NCBI GenBank assembly: GCA_963790545.1
Contig: CAWBPA010000025.1
Coordinates: 124,001 to 188,000 of the forward strand
DNA: 64,000 nucleotides
Direction: 5' to 3'
DNA from: DATBJG01 sp963790545
GTDB taxonomy: Bacteria; Acidobacteriota; Vicinamibacteria; Vicinamibacterales; JAMQPK01
Every line of letters begins with the position of its first letter. Position 1 is the stretch's first letter. Of this stretch, positions 52,044-60,542 are shown one piece after another. Below the pieces are notes generated by a model. That model worked only from the letters and a program-made list of their open reading frames with translations. It made no database searches and was not told the DNA's origin. The position numbers and the translations under genes are program-made.

Positions 52044-54672
52044 ATGCGCTCTTTCATTTCGCGCATCTTCGGTTTCTTCAAACGACATACAAGGGAGGTA
52101 AGGCTTGCAGCCGAGATTCAGCAGCATCTCGATCTGCTGACCGAAGAACATCTGCGGCGCGGAATGTCACACGAGGAGGCGCGCACCGAGGCTCGCCGGG
52201 CGTTCGGGGGAGTCGAGCGCACGAAGGACGCGTACCGTGATCAGCGGGGCCTGCCCTTTGTGGATGCGCTCGCTCGGGACGTCCGGTTTGGCACGCGGAT
52301 GTTACTCAGGGATCGCGCGTTTACGTTCGTCGCCGTCACAGCGCTTGCACTGGGGCTCGGCGTGAACAACACGTTCTTTGCCATCGTCAACGCCTATTGT
52401 CTTCGTGGCCTGCCGATCCTTCATCCCGACCGCGTTGTGCACGTGTCCATGCTCGACGCCCGAGATCGCGACGGCGGTTTGTCGTACGCCGATGTTCGGG
52501 ATCTTCGGAGCTCCATCAAGGGCCTGATTGGAATCGCCGCTTATACGGGTGGTCCCTTCGCGATAGGAGACGACCAGCGCGCGCCCGAGCGTGTTCCGGG
52601 CGTCTACATCTCGGCCGAGGCGTTTCGCTTGATTGGCGACCAGCCGATCCTCGGCCGGGACTTTCGGACCGACGACGATCGGCCTGGTGCACCTGGCGTC
52701 GTCATCCTCAGCAGTGCGGTGTGGACTGCCCGGTACGACGGCGATCCCGCCGTGATCGGCCGCACGATTCGGGTCAACGCGACGCCGGCCACCGTCATTG
52801 GCGTCATGCCTGATGGGTTCAGGTTTCCGAACAACGCTGCCGTGTGGCAGCCACTGGCGCTGATGCCCGGGATCGTCAGCGCTCCCCGCGACGCGCGGAC
52901 GCTTGGCGTCTTCGGCCGGCTCGTCGATGGCCTTACTCTGCGGCAAGTAACATCCGAGCTCGAGGCCGCGACGGCGCGTCTGGCGCGGACGCATCCTGGT
53001 ACCGAATACCGGACTCCGCCCGAGGGTGTTGCCGATCAACGAGCGATTCAGCGGGCAAATCACCGATCCGGCGTGGCTTGCCTTTATCACTGCGGGAGGC
53101 CTCGTCGCGCTCATCGCGTGTGCCAACGTGGCGAACCTGCTGCTGATGCGGTCGGTTCATCGGTCGCGCGAGATTGCGATTCGAGCCTCGCTCGGCGCGA
53201 CCAGATGGCGCGTGGTTCGTCAATTGGTGGTCGAAAACATGTTTCTTGCGATGCTGGGCGGCGTGCTCGGACTCGTGCTTTCAATGGTCATGCTTCGCCT
53301 GTTCCGGCTGGCTATTCCCGAAGCCGCGGTGCCGTATTCAGGGTTTCCCATCGACACCCGAGTGCTGGTCATACTTTTTGCGGTTTGCCTTGCGACCCTG
53401 GTCTTGTTTGGACTGGCGCCCGCCCTTCATATCTCAAAGACAGCAACTGCCGCCATGTTGAAGGACGGGGGCCGGACGGGTACCAAGGGTTTCCGCGCGC
53501 GCCGGTGGACCTCGGTGTTCATGACGGTGGAATTTGCGCTGACGATCCTGCTCCTTGCCGCAATGACCACGGGCATCCGCGATCTGGTTTCGTTGAGCCG
53601 CGTCGATCTCATCGACCCCTCGCCGTTGCTCACGATGTGGGTTTCGCTGCCCGCCCAGAAATACCACACGCCGGAAGATCGGGCGGCGTTCTTCGACAAG
53701 CTGATTCAGCGCTTCGACGTGGTCGACGGGGTATCGGCGATCAGCCTGGCCAGCACCTTGCCGATTGGTGGTGCGGTTCCACAACAGCTGTCCATCGACG
53801 GTCGCCCGCTCGATACAGGAGCGGCGCCGCCTACCGTGTGGACAGTGACCATCGGCACACGTTACTTCGAGACGATGAACCTGCCGCTCGTCCGCGGGCG
53901 CACCTTTCACGATTTCGACGGCACCCCTGGCCAGGAAACGGTCATCGTCAATCAACGGTTCGCGGATATGTTTTTCCCAGACGGCAACGTGCTCGATCGC
54001 CGCATCAGGATGGCCACTGCGGCGGCCAATGAAGGACCCTGGTTCACCATCGTCGGAATCTCACCGTCTGTTCGCCAGCGCACCCTGCGCGAGCCAGATC
54101 CCGTGGTGTATCTGCCGTACCGAGCGACGACGGCGGCGACGGCTGCGGTCATTGCCCGAGTCTCGTCGGATCCAAATCTCGTCACACCGCTCCTGCGCGA
54201 TGAATTGCGTGCGCTCGATCCGGATCTGCCGCTGTACCGGGCGATGTCGATGGACCAGGCGATGCGCGAAGCGGGGTGGCAAGGCCAGGTCTCGCAAATG
54301 CTGATCACGATCATTGCGTGCATTGCGTTGACGCTGTCGGTGGTCGGGCTCTATGGCGTCACGGCACATGCGGTGTCGCAACGGACTCAGGAAATTGGCG
54401 TACGGCTGGCGCTTGGCGCACAACCGCACGAAGTACGATCGCTCATCCTCGGTCGAGTGTTGGTGCAGCTGGCCGTGGGTCTCGCCGCCGGTATCGGCTG
54501 CACGCTCCTGTGGGATCGACTGCTGACAGTCCAGGGTGCGGACCGCCTCACCAATCCAGCCAATCTGATTCCGGTTGCGGTCTTGATCAGTATCGTTGCG
54601 GTGGCGGCGGCGCTCTGGCCAGCCCGCCGCGCCGCGCGCCTGGATCCAGTGACCGCGCTGCGGTACGAGTAA
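52044..54672 (+). CDS. ADOP-type MacB/FtsX permease 2, one frameshift
   Basis: The ATG at 52044 opens SFISRIFGFFKRHTREVRLAAEIQQHLDLLTEEHLRRGMSHEEARTEARRAFGGVERTKDAYRDQRG, the ADOP N-terminus. ARDVRFGTRMLLRDRAFTFVAVTALALGLGVNNTFFAIVNAYCL and a first MacB periplasmic unit follow. One base must be added near 53030 to continue VLPINERFSGQITDPAWLAFITAGGLVALIACANVANLLLMRSVHRSREIAIRASLGATRWRVVRQLVVENMFL and then the second MacB-FtsX unit, ending WPARRAARLDPVTALRYE. About 875 residues. It is a paralogue of the previous gene, in tandem with it, under the same PadR gene. Confidence 0.9.
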
Positions 54673-54730
54673 CAATCGAACAACAGATGGCAGTTGTGAA
54701 CCAGAGAACATTATCTTGAATGAACTAGGA

Positions 54731-54846
54731 AGAAATCACCCCGAAGACACGAAGAATCAACCACGAAGCCACGAAGAAGACTGTGCATTAGTGCATTAGC
54801 GGTTGCGTCGGTTCTTTTCTTCGTGTTCTTCGTGGCTTCGTGGTTC
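54731..54846. repeat. Inverted array of CACGAAG words
   Basis: The left arm repeats CCACGAAG-type octamers (ACACGAAG, CCACGAAG), and the right arm repeats the complementary CTTCGTGG/TTCTTCGTG, with a central TGTGCATTAGTGCATTAG. It occupies the gap between the second ADOP gene and the ABC ATPase gene. The architecture is the same as the heptamer arrays, with a different word and an 8-9-nt period. Confidence 0.7.
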
Positions 54847-54908
54847 GACCTCCGGCTTGGTGGTTGAACTGCCGGGAACTGCCCGTGTTCTTTGGTGTCA
54901 AATCCAGC

Positions 54909-55673
54909 ATGCTAGACGTTCAACGGCTCACCAAATATTACGGCCCGCTGGCCGCTATCAATGACATCTCCTTCGAGGTCCGGCCAGGCGAAGTGCTTGG
55001 CCTGCTTGGCCCGAACGGCTCTGGCAAGAGCACCACGGTCAAGATCCTCACCGGCCTGCTCAAGCCCACGAGCGGTCGGGTTCGTCTCGATGGTGCCGAC
55101 GTCTCTGGAGATTTGCCGGCTTACAAGCGAATCCTCGGCTACGTGCCGGAGGAGCCGCATCTCTATTCCTATCTCACCGCCCCCGAGTACCTGGAGTTTG
55201 TGGGACGTCTCCGCCAATTGCCGGATGAGCGCCTGCATGAAAAGATCGATCGCTTTTTGCAGCTTCTGGGGATCTACGACGACCGGTATCAGACGCTGTC
55301 TTCTTACTCAAAGGGCATGCGGCAGAAAGTGCTCATTGCTGCCGCAGTTCTCCACAATCCCCGCGTCGTGGTGCTCGATGAGCCGTTCTCGGGGCTCGAT
55401 GTCACCTCGGCCCGCGTCCTGAAGGGCTTCGTACGGGCGCTGGCTGAGGAGGGGCGAATCGTCGTGTTCAGTTCGCACGTCCTCGAGGTCGTCGAGCAGG
55501 TCTGCTCGCGAGTGGTCATCCTGAAAGACGGGCGCATTGTCGGCCACGACTCGGTGGAGCACCTGCGCGCAATGCTGCGGCTGCCGTCTCTCGATGCGGT
55601 ATTTGCTGCGCTCGTTGCCGAAGAAAATGCCGACGAACGGACCGGAGGTCTCCTGGCAGCGATGAAGGGCTGA
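54909..55673 (+). CDS. ABC transporter ATP-binding protein
   Basis: 254 residues from the ATG at 54909; upstream in-frame starts lie in the repeat. Complete nucleotide-binding domain: LDVQRLTKYYGPLAAINDISFEVRPGEVLGLLGPNGSGKSTTVKILTGLLKPTSG (Walker A), GYVPEEPHLYSYLTAPEYLEFVG (Q-loop replaced by PEEP, as in many ABC-2 exporters), LSSYSKGMRQKVLIAAAVLHNPRVVVLDEPFSGLD (signature and Walker B) and VVFSSHVLEVVEQVCSRVVIL (H-loop). It pairs with the membrane protein gene 35 bases downstream to form an ABC-2-type exporter. The spacer between them is a GGGATTC heptamer array. Confidence 0.95.
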   Translation: MLDVQRLTKYYGPLAAINDISFEVRPGEVLGLLGPNGSGKSTTVKILTGLLKPTSGRVRLDGADVSGDLPAYKRILGYVPEEPHLYSYLTAPEYLEFVGRLRQLPDERLHEKIDRFLQLLGIYDDRYQTLSSYSKGMRQKVLIAAAVLHNPRVVVLDEPFSGLDVTSARVLKGFVRALAEEGRIVVFSSHVLEVVEQVCSRVVILKDGRIVGHDSVEHLRAMLRLPSLDAVFAALVAEENADERTGGLLAAMKG

Positions 55674-55677
55674 GCTC

Positions 55678-55705
55678 GGGATTCGGGATTCGGGATTCGG
55701 GATTC
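55678..55705. repeat. Perfect GGGATTC heptamer array (4 units)
   Basis: Four identical GGGATTC units in the 35-base spacer between the ATPase and permease genes, where the permease ribosome-binding site would normally be. The complement of this word forms the array inside the DUF2339 gene at 36385. Confidence 0.8.
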
Positions 55706-55708
55706 GAC

Positions 55709-57448
55709 GTGCTACCCAAAATGACTAGAGCGATGGAACGAACGCCGTTTGTGGTGCTCGTGCGCTCGTTCTTCGTGCAGTTTTTCTCCAGCGAAACGGT
55801 CACCTCGGAAATCCAGCTTCGGCAGACGATCATCTGGGTACTGGCGTTTCTCCTGATGCCCAGCCTCTTTCTGGTCATCGAGGTGCTGCCGGCCTATCGC
55901 TTGACGGTCCTGCGGGACCCCGCAATGGCTGCGCGGATCGTGACCATGCTCGGGTCGGTGTTCGTCACGTACACGATGGTCATCGTCGGCTTCATTGCGG
56001 TCTTCGTCTGGGACTCGCTGACGTTCGACCGTCGCGATGCCATGGTGCTTGGACCGCTGCCGATGCGCGGCGCCACCATCATTACGGCCAAGCTCGTGGC
56101 GCTGGCGGCCTTTCTCTTGGGCACGGCCGCGATCGTCAACCTCATCACCGCGGTGCCGTTCGCGCTCAGCGTCGGCGATCATCTTGGTGCGGCTGGCCTC
56201 GTTCGGCATTTCGCGGCCTGCATGACGGCGACGCTGGGTGCTGCGACGTTCTCGTTCACATCAATCGTCACGCTGCGAGGGTGCGCCACTTTGATCGGCG
56301 GCGCCCGACTGGCAGCCGTATTTGGCTCAACGCTGCAGTTTCTGTTTGTCAGCGCGCTGCTCTGCGTCACCATCGTCGTCCCGGCGGTCAGCCCTGCGAA
56401 GATGAAGCTGCTCGACCGCGGCATGACTGGTTGGGTTCCCCCGGCGTGGTTCCTGGGGATCTTCGAGCGATTGCTGGGATCGACCGACCGCGAGTACGGC
56501 GTGCTGGCCGAGCGGGCGCTCGTTGCGACCGCGATCACCGTGCTGGCGGCCGTGATTGTTTCGATCGTGGGGTTTCGACGTCAGATGCAGCTGGCGCTCA
56601 CGCCGTCGGCGTTTACCGGCGAGCTGGGTGGTGCACGCCTCCAGCGGCTCGTGACCGGTAGGCTCACTCGAGGCAACCTCGTGGCAAGAGCCACCTGCGA
56701 TTTCATCCTGCTGACCATTGCGCGCAATCGGGCGCAGCAGGCGCCGATTGCCATCAACGCCGCAATTGGCGTCGCGATCGTCACCGCGGGGTTGGTGAGA
56801 TACGGCACTGACCTCGAGTCACTGATGCGACCACGCACGGCAGTCCTGTGGATTCCTCTCGTCCTGGCGTTTTGGTCAACTGTTGGTCTCCGCGCGTCGT
56901 TTTTCGTGCCAAGCGAATTGCCGGCATCATGGTCGTTCCGCGCCCATGCTCCCGAATCGGGACTGACCTATTGGACCGCCGTGCGTGGATCGATGCTGGC
57001 GTTCGTCGTGCCGCCGACGCTGGTGCTGACCGTGGCGCTGCTCGTTCCGCTCGTCGGCTGGCGTGTTGCCGCCTGGCACACCGCCTATGTGTGTGTGCTC
57101 ATCACGCTGCTCGTGCAGATCATCGCCATGACGATTGACTTCATTCCGTTCACCCGTGCGTACGTGCCGGGCCACGCGAAGCTCCGCGCCCGCTGGCCCA
57201 TCTATCTGATCGGAATGTACGCGGTGGCGTACTGGCCCGTGCAGTTCGAATTGCGGATTCTGCACAATCCGCGAGTCATGGTCGCCGTGATTGCCGGTCT
57301 CGTTCTGTCTGTGGCTGCGTTGGAGGTTATAGGGAGACGTCTGGCGGAGAAGCGGCACGCCCTTCCTCAGGAGGAGAGCGACGAACCATTTCCAGACGTG
57401 ACGCTCTTGAATCTTGGCGGGATCGCACAGAGAGTGGGTGGTCAATGA
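55709..57448 (+). CDS. ABC-2-type exporter membrane protein
   Basis: 579 residues with about a dozen hydrophobic segments, for example IIWVLAFLLMPSLFLVIEVLPAY, VTMLGSVFVTYTMVIVGFIAVFVW, LVALAAFLLGTAAIVNLITAVPFALSV, FLFVSALLCVTIVVPAV and VLAAVIVSIVGF. The cytoplasmic motif DSLTFDRRDAMVLGPLPMRGATIITAKLVAL resembles the coupling region of large ABC-2 permeases seen beside CcmA-type ATPases. It is the expected partner of the ATPase at 54909. Cargo is unknown. The start at 55709 is close to the repeat and lacks a good ribosome-binding site; an ATG at 55721 or 55733 is also possible. Confidence 0.85.
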   Translation: MLPKMTRAMERTPFVVLVRSFFVQFFSSETVTSEIQLRQTIIWVLAFLLMPSLFLVIEVLPAYRLTVLRDPAMAARIVTMLGSVFVTYTMVIVGFIAVFVWDSLTFDRRDAMVLGPLPMRGATIITAKLVALAAFLLGTAAIVNLITAVPFALSVGDHLGAAGLVRHFAACMTATLGAATFSFTSIVTLRGCATLIGGARLAAVFGSTLQFLFVSALLCVTIVVPAVSPAKMKLLDRGMTGWVPPAWFLGIFERLLGSTDREYGVLAERALVATAITVLAAVIVSIVGFRRQMQLALTPSAFTGELGGARLQRLVTGRLTRGNLVARATCDFILLTIARNRAQQAPIAINAAIGVAIVTAGLVRYGTDLESLMRPRTAVLWIPLVLAFWSTVGLRASFFVPSELPASWSFRAHAPESGLTYWTAVRGSMLAFVVPPTLVLTVALLVPLVGWRVAAWHTAYVCVLITLLVQIIAMTIDFIPFTRAYVPGHAKLRARWPIYLIGMYAVAYWPVQFELRILHNPRVMVAVIAGLVLSVAALEVIGRRLAEKRHALPQEESDEPFPDVTLLNLGGIAQRVGGQ

Positions 57449-57451
57449 TCG

Positions 57452-57520
57452 AGTGCCGGGTTGCACCCAGCACCCGGCACCATGCACAGCACCAGGCACC
57501 ACGCACCAGGCACTAAGCAC
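57452..57520. repeat. Short GGTGC/GCACC array
   Basis: A brief GTGCCGGG left word is followed by about eight GCACC-type units (CAGCACC, CGGCACC, ATGCAC, CAGGCACC, ACGCACC and related) between two convergent genes. It ends three bases before the acetamidase stop codon. Confidence 0.7.
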
Positions 57521-57522
57521 CC

Positions 57523-58791
57523 TTACCGTCCATTCGACAACTGAGCCAACGTCGATTTGGGCAGCTTCGCCGCAATGCTCACCTGCGTGCCCACAAGATC
57601 CACAACGTCGTACTTGATGGCGAATCCCAGGAGCAGAGCGGACTCGTTGGCGGTGAGCTTGTAGTCGCGCTCCAGCCAGCGAACCATCCCGCTCGTTGCC
57701 TGCTGAAGCGCCTGATCCAGAGATCCGCCGATGCCGATGCTGATCAGGAACTCGGAATTCTCCGCCAGCGGATGGCCGAATGCCCGGCCCGGAATCAGGT
57801 CCACGGTAAAGTCGAAATCCATGGACGTTTCGAGCGCGTCGCCCGTCAACTCCCCGTCGCCCTGCGCAGCATGCCCATCACCAAGAAACAGGAGCGCACC
57901 GGGATGGTAAACCGGCAGATAAACCGTCGTTCCTTCTCGAATCTGGTTGTAGTCCATGTTTCCGCCGAACCGACCTGAGTCTGTGGTGCGTACCGATGAA
58001 TCCCCCGGGGGTGCGACGCCTATACATCCCAGCATCGGCTGCAGCGCGACCGTGTAGTTCGTGAGCGCGTCGGTCGGCTTTTCGAGGAAGGCGATGTTCT
58101 TCAAGGGATCCAGCTTCCACCGACTGGTGAAGGCACCATCCCACTTCAAGTTGGCGACCGTGCCCGGCTCCAACGCGTTCGACATGATGGTGTTTCCGCT
58201 CCCCGCCCAATCGCGGTTGGTGCGGACCCTGTTGAGTCGTACGACAAGCGTATCGTTCGGCATGGCCCCTTCGACGTAGAAAGGACCGGTCTGCGGATTG
58301 CCGCCAGCAGAGCGGCGATTTCCCTGCTTGTCACGGCCTCCTGCATCGACACTCCACGTGCGCACCGTGTCCCCGGGGTAAATGCGGAGAGCCGGATTCA
58401 CCTTCGAGGAAAAATACAGGTGGAATTCAGACGGTTCGAAATCGTGTGTGCTCGGCGACGATGGCCGCGGCGGAATCCGTACGGCTGTCCACTTCACGCT
58501 GCGATCAGGAAACGTTGCCAGACCCTTCAACTGAGCGCCCTCGAGCGATCCTTTGACCGAGAGGGTATCTGCCTTGAACTCAAGAGTCGTCCCTTGCACG
58601 GTCCCCTCGATGGCGCGAGTCCCGGCCGTGCCTTTCAGCTTCTCACCTTCGACGACCAGCGAGAGCCGCATGATGTTGGGCCCGAACTGCTCGTGCACGG
58701 TGAGCATCCACTCGCCGGCAACGGTTTGCTGCGCGAGGACAGAAGGGCTGAGGAGGCCAACCACGAATGCGGCGCGGAGGACGTTTTTCAT
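57523..58791 (-). CDS. Secreted acetamidase/formamidase-family protein
   Basis: 422 residues. A signal peptide (LRAAFVVGLLSPSVLAQ) is followed by an about 90-residue beta-rich extension (TVAGEWMLTVHEQFGPNIMRLSLVVEGEKLKGTAG), similar to the small domain found before secreted amidohydrolases, and then the FmdA/AmdA fold: ALRIYPGDTVRTWSVDAGG, GPFYVEGAMPNDTLVVRLNRV, PMLGCIGVAPPG, RFGGNMDYNQIREGTTVYLPVYHPGALLFLGDGHAAQGDGELTGDALETSMDFDFTV and TNEFLISIG-like (NSEFLISIGIGGS). The GDGHAAQGDGE motif is the family signature. It hydrolyses formamide or short amides, here predicted in the periplasm. Confidence 0.92.
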   Translation of the reverse strand: MKNVLRAAFVVGLLSPSVLAQQTVAGEWMLTVHEQFGPNIMRLSLVVEGEKLKGTAGTRAIEGTVQGTTLEFKADTLSVKGSLEGAQLKGLATFPDRSVKWTAVRIPPRPSSPSTHDFEPSEFHLYFSSKVNPALRIYPGDTVRTWSVDAGGRDKQGNRRSAGGNPQTGPFYVEGAMPNDTLVVRLNRVRTNRDWAGSGNTIMSNALEPGTVANLKWDGAFTSRWKLDPLKNIAFLEKPTDALTNYTVALQPMLGCIGVAPPGDSSVRTTDSGRFGGNMDYNQIREGTTVYLPVYHPGALLFLGDGHAAQGDGELTGDALETSMDFDFTVDLIPGRAFGHPLAENSEFLISIGIGGSLDQALQQATSGMVRWLERDYKLTANESALLLGFAIKYDVVDLVGTQVSIAAKLPKSTLAQLSNGR

Positions 58792-58873
58792 GCTCGATAG
58801 CTCCCTACCTCTAACTCGGCGTCTCGGTGATCAGACGTGCGCAAGGCGCGCGCAGTTCATTTGTCGCCAACTT

Positions 58874-58962
58874 TAGCACCCAGCACAGCACCAGGCACCC
58901 GGCACCCAGCACCCAGCACAGCACCATGCACCCGGCACTAAGCACCCGGCACCCGAGTCCCC
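58874..58962. repeat. One-sided GCACC heptamer array
   Basis: About twelve GCACC-type words (CAGCACA, GGCACCC, AGCACCC, ATGCACCC and related) at mostly 7-nt spacing, without the complementary left arm. It lies upstream of both divergent genes; TATAAT at 58986 follows it. Confidence 0.75.
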
Positions 58963-59055
58963 CTACTCCCAACCTCGAGCCTATGTATAATGACGCGGTC
59001 TTAATCAGGCTGCCGACGCGTGTCGACAGCCTTGGCATGACAAGGAGAGCCAGTC

Positions 59056-59595
59056 ATGAGGCTTGCCGTTCTTTGCGGGATTGCCAGCGCCTGCGCGGTC
59101 ACCGCACTGGTGGCACAGGCGCCGCCGACGACCCCGACCGATACACCCCTGACCCTGATTGGATGCCTGCAGGGTGACGGGTCCGAGAAAAATCCTTGGG
59201 TGCTGGCCCGCACCGTGCTCCCGCCACCGCCTGGATCGTTTACGGCTGGCCGCGGTGCTGGTGGTGGAGGAGGTCGAGGTGCAGGTGCGCCTCCAGCCGC
59301 CGGTGCGCCACCAGCCGGACGAGGCGATGGTCGAGGCGCCGCACCTGGCGGCGCGCCGCCGGCAGGCGGCGCAGCAGGCGGCGGCCGTGCAGCGGGCCCG
59401 CCACCAGCGCCACCACCACCTCCTCCTCAGCCGCCGGTGGACTTGCGATTGACGGGAGTCAATCTATCGCCATGGCGTGGGATGCGCGTGCAGGTGGACG
59501 GCACGCTCGGTCCAGCTGGAAAGGGCACTGGGGCAGCAGGGCTTCAAGAGTTCAAGCTGACTGCCGCGCGCTCTGCGTGGGGACTCTGTCCGTAA
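59056..59595 (+). CDS. Secreted Gly/Ala/Pro-rich protein of unknown function
   Basis: 179 residues with AAGGAGA before the ATG at 59056 and TATAAT at 58986 as a possible promoter. The signal peptide is LAVLCGIASACAVTALVAQ. A short start domain (PLTLIGCLQGDGSEKNPWVLARTVLPPPP) is followed by about 70 residues of Gly/Ala/Pro/Arg repeats (AGGGGGRGAGAPPAAGAPP) and a C-terminal beta-like region (DLRLTGVNLSPWRGMRVQVDGTLGPAGKGTG, LQEFKLTAARSAWG). The TLIGCLQ...W.L pattern resembles small secreted Acidobacteria proteins with an uncharacterised GCL motif. The low-complexity part could be a spacer on the cell surface. Confidence 0.7.
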   Translation: MRLAVLCGIASACAVTALVAQAPPTTPTDTPLTLIGCLQGDGSEKNPWVLARTVLPPPPGSFTAGRGAGGGGGRGAGAPPAAGAPPAGRGDGRGAAPGGAPPAGGAAGGGRAAGPPPAPPPPPPQPPVDLRLTGVNLSPWRGMRVQVDGTLGPAGKGTGAAGLQEFKLTAARSAWGLCP

Positions 59596-59607
59596 GAGCG
59601 CGATGAC

Positions 59608-59730
59608 GTCCGGCTAGAGTCGGACGCTACGCCTCGAGTTTCTACCTCCGCCCTCGTGGCGACCGGCCGTCCGCCTTCGCGTCGCTTCGGCGAGACTCGC
59701 TGTAGCGAAACAGTGCGGAGGCGGTAATCG
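59608..59730. repeat. GTAGCGC-type hairpin plus CCGCCTTCGCG repeat at the otsB 3' end
   Basis: 59608-59631 is GTCCGGCT / AGTCGGAC with GCTAC. 59665-59730 has TCCGCCTTCGCGTCGCTTCG followed by GCGAGACTCGCTGTAGCG and a complementary end, related to the metE-metF spacer repeat. The second repeat encodes the last 25 or so residues of OtsB. Confidence 0.6.
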
Positions 59731-60535
59731 GCCGTTCGCGAAGGCGGCTGGTGGGGTCGTTCGCGCGCATCTGGAGCGGCTCGTTCCTCTGAACGTCCGG
59801 TCGAATCTTCGACAACATCTCGAGCAACTTGTCGATTTCCCTCTGATTCTCCAGGTGGTAACGGGCCCGCGTTCGCTGGCCGTTCCCGATTCGAATCGAC
59901 AAGAGACGCTCCGGATGCTTCGCCCCAAACGCAGGTTCGTCCGTCCCATCGTCCCCCACATAGATGGCCGCGTCGCATCCGAGTAGACGCGTCAGCCGTT
60001 CGAGCGCCTCGCCCTTGTGCGGCGCACCTTCGGGCAGCAGGTTGACGGCGTGATTCCCCTGCATGGCTAGCGCACGCGGAAGGCCGCGAAGCGCCGCGGC
60101 AATCAGCGCACGAGCCCGTTGCGGTGACCGCGCTCGTCGATAGTGGATGGTCAGCGAGTACGTCTTGTTTTCAATGACAATGCCGCGGTCCTGTGCGAAC
60201 CGCTTTCTCAGTTGCCACGCCCACTCGCGCACGACACGGGCGATGGTTTCGGTCTGCTCCCATGGTTCCATGCCATGGTTCCCAGCCACGTGCCAGAGCG
60301 GGATACCTTCGACCCGTTCCTCGATGTCGTTGAGGGCCCGGCCCGAAAGCACGACGCATGGATACCGCCGCGCGACCGCGTCGAGCAGCCGGCGTGTCCT
60401 GACTCGCATGCGCGCGCGCGAAGGCTTCGGCACAATCGGTGCAAGGGTCCCGTCAAAGTCGAAAGCGACGAGCACGTTGGAGGTGGCGAACGAGGCGAGC
60501 TTCGGTAAGTGACGCTTATCCAGCAGCAAAGGCAT
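59642..60535 (-). CDS. otsB: Trehalose-6-phosphate phosphatase
   Basis: 297 residues from the ATG at 60535, seven bases after the otsA stop, so the pair is an operon. It is a HAD phosphatase: LVAFDFDGTLAPIV (nucleophile Asp and DGT), VVLSGRALNDIEERVEGIPLWHVAGNHGMEP (motif II and trehalose-binding cap), VIENKTYSLTIHYRRA, AMQGNHAVNLLPEGAPHKGEALERLTRLLGCDAAIYVGDDGTDEPAFG (Lys and GDDGTDE). It removes phosphate from trehalose-6-phosphate, producing a compatible solute for osmotic and desiccation protection. The C-terminal tail (RYSESRRSDAKADGRSPRGRR) is repeat-derived and not part of the fold. Confidence 0.94.
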   Translation of the reverse strand: MPLLLDKRHLPKLASFATSNVLVAFDFDGTLAPIVPKPSRARMRVRTRRLLDAVARRYPCVVLSGRALNDIEERVEGIPLWHVAGNHGMEPWEQTETIARVVREWAWQLRKRFAQDRGIVIENKTYSLTIHYRRARSPQRARALIAAALRGLPRALAMQGNHAVNLLPEGAPHKGEALERLTRLLGCDAAIYVGDDGTDEPAFGAKHPERLLSIRIGNGQRTRARYHLENQREIDKLLEMLSKIRPDVQRNEPLQMRANDPTSRLRERPITASALFRYSESRRSDAKADGRSPRGRR

Positions 60536-60542
60536 TATGGAG

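Noticed and set aside
49309..54672. Complete MacAB-type drug efflux operon
   Set aside because: The two large proteins are permeases only; the nearest ATPase (54909) is of the ABC-2/CcmA type and pairs with the protein at 55709.
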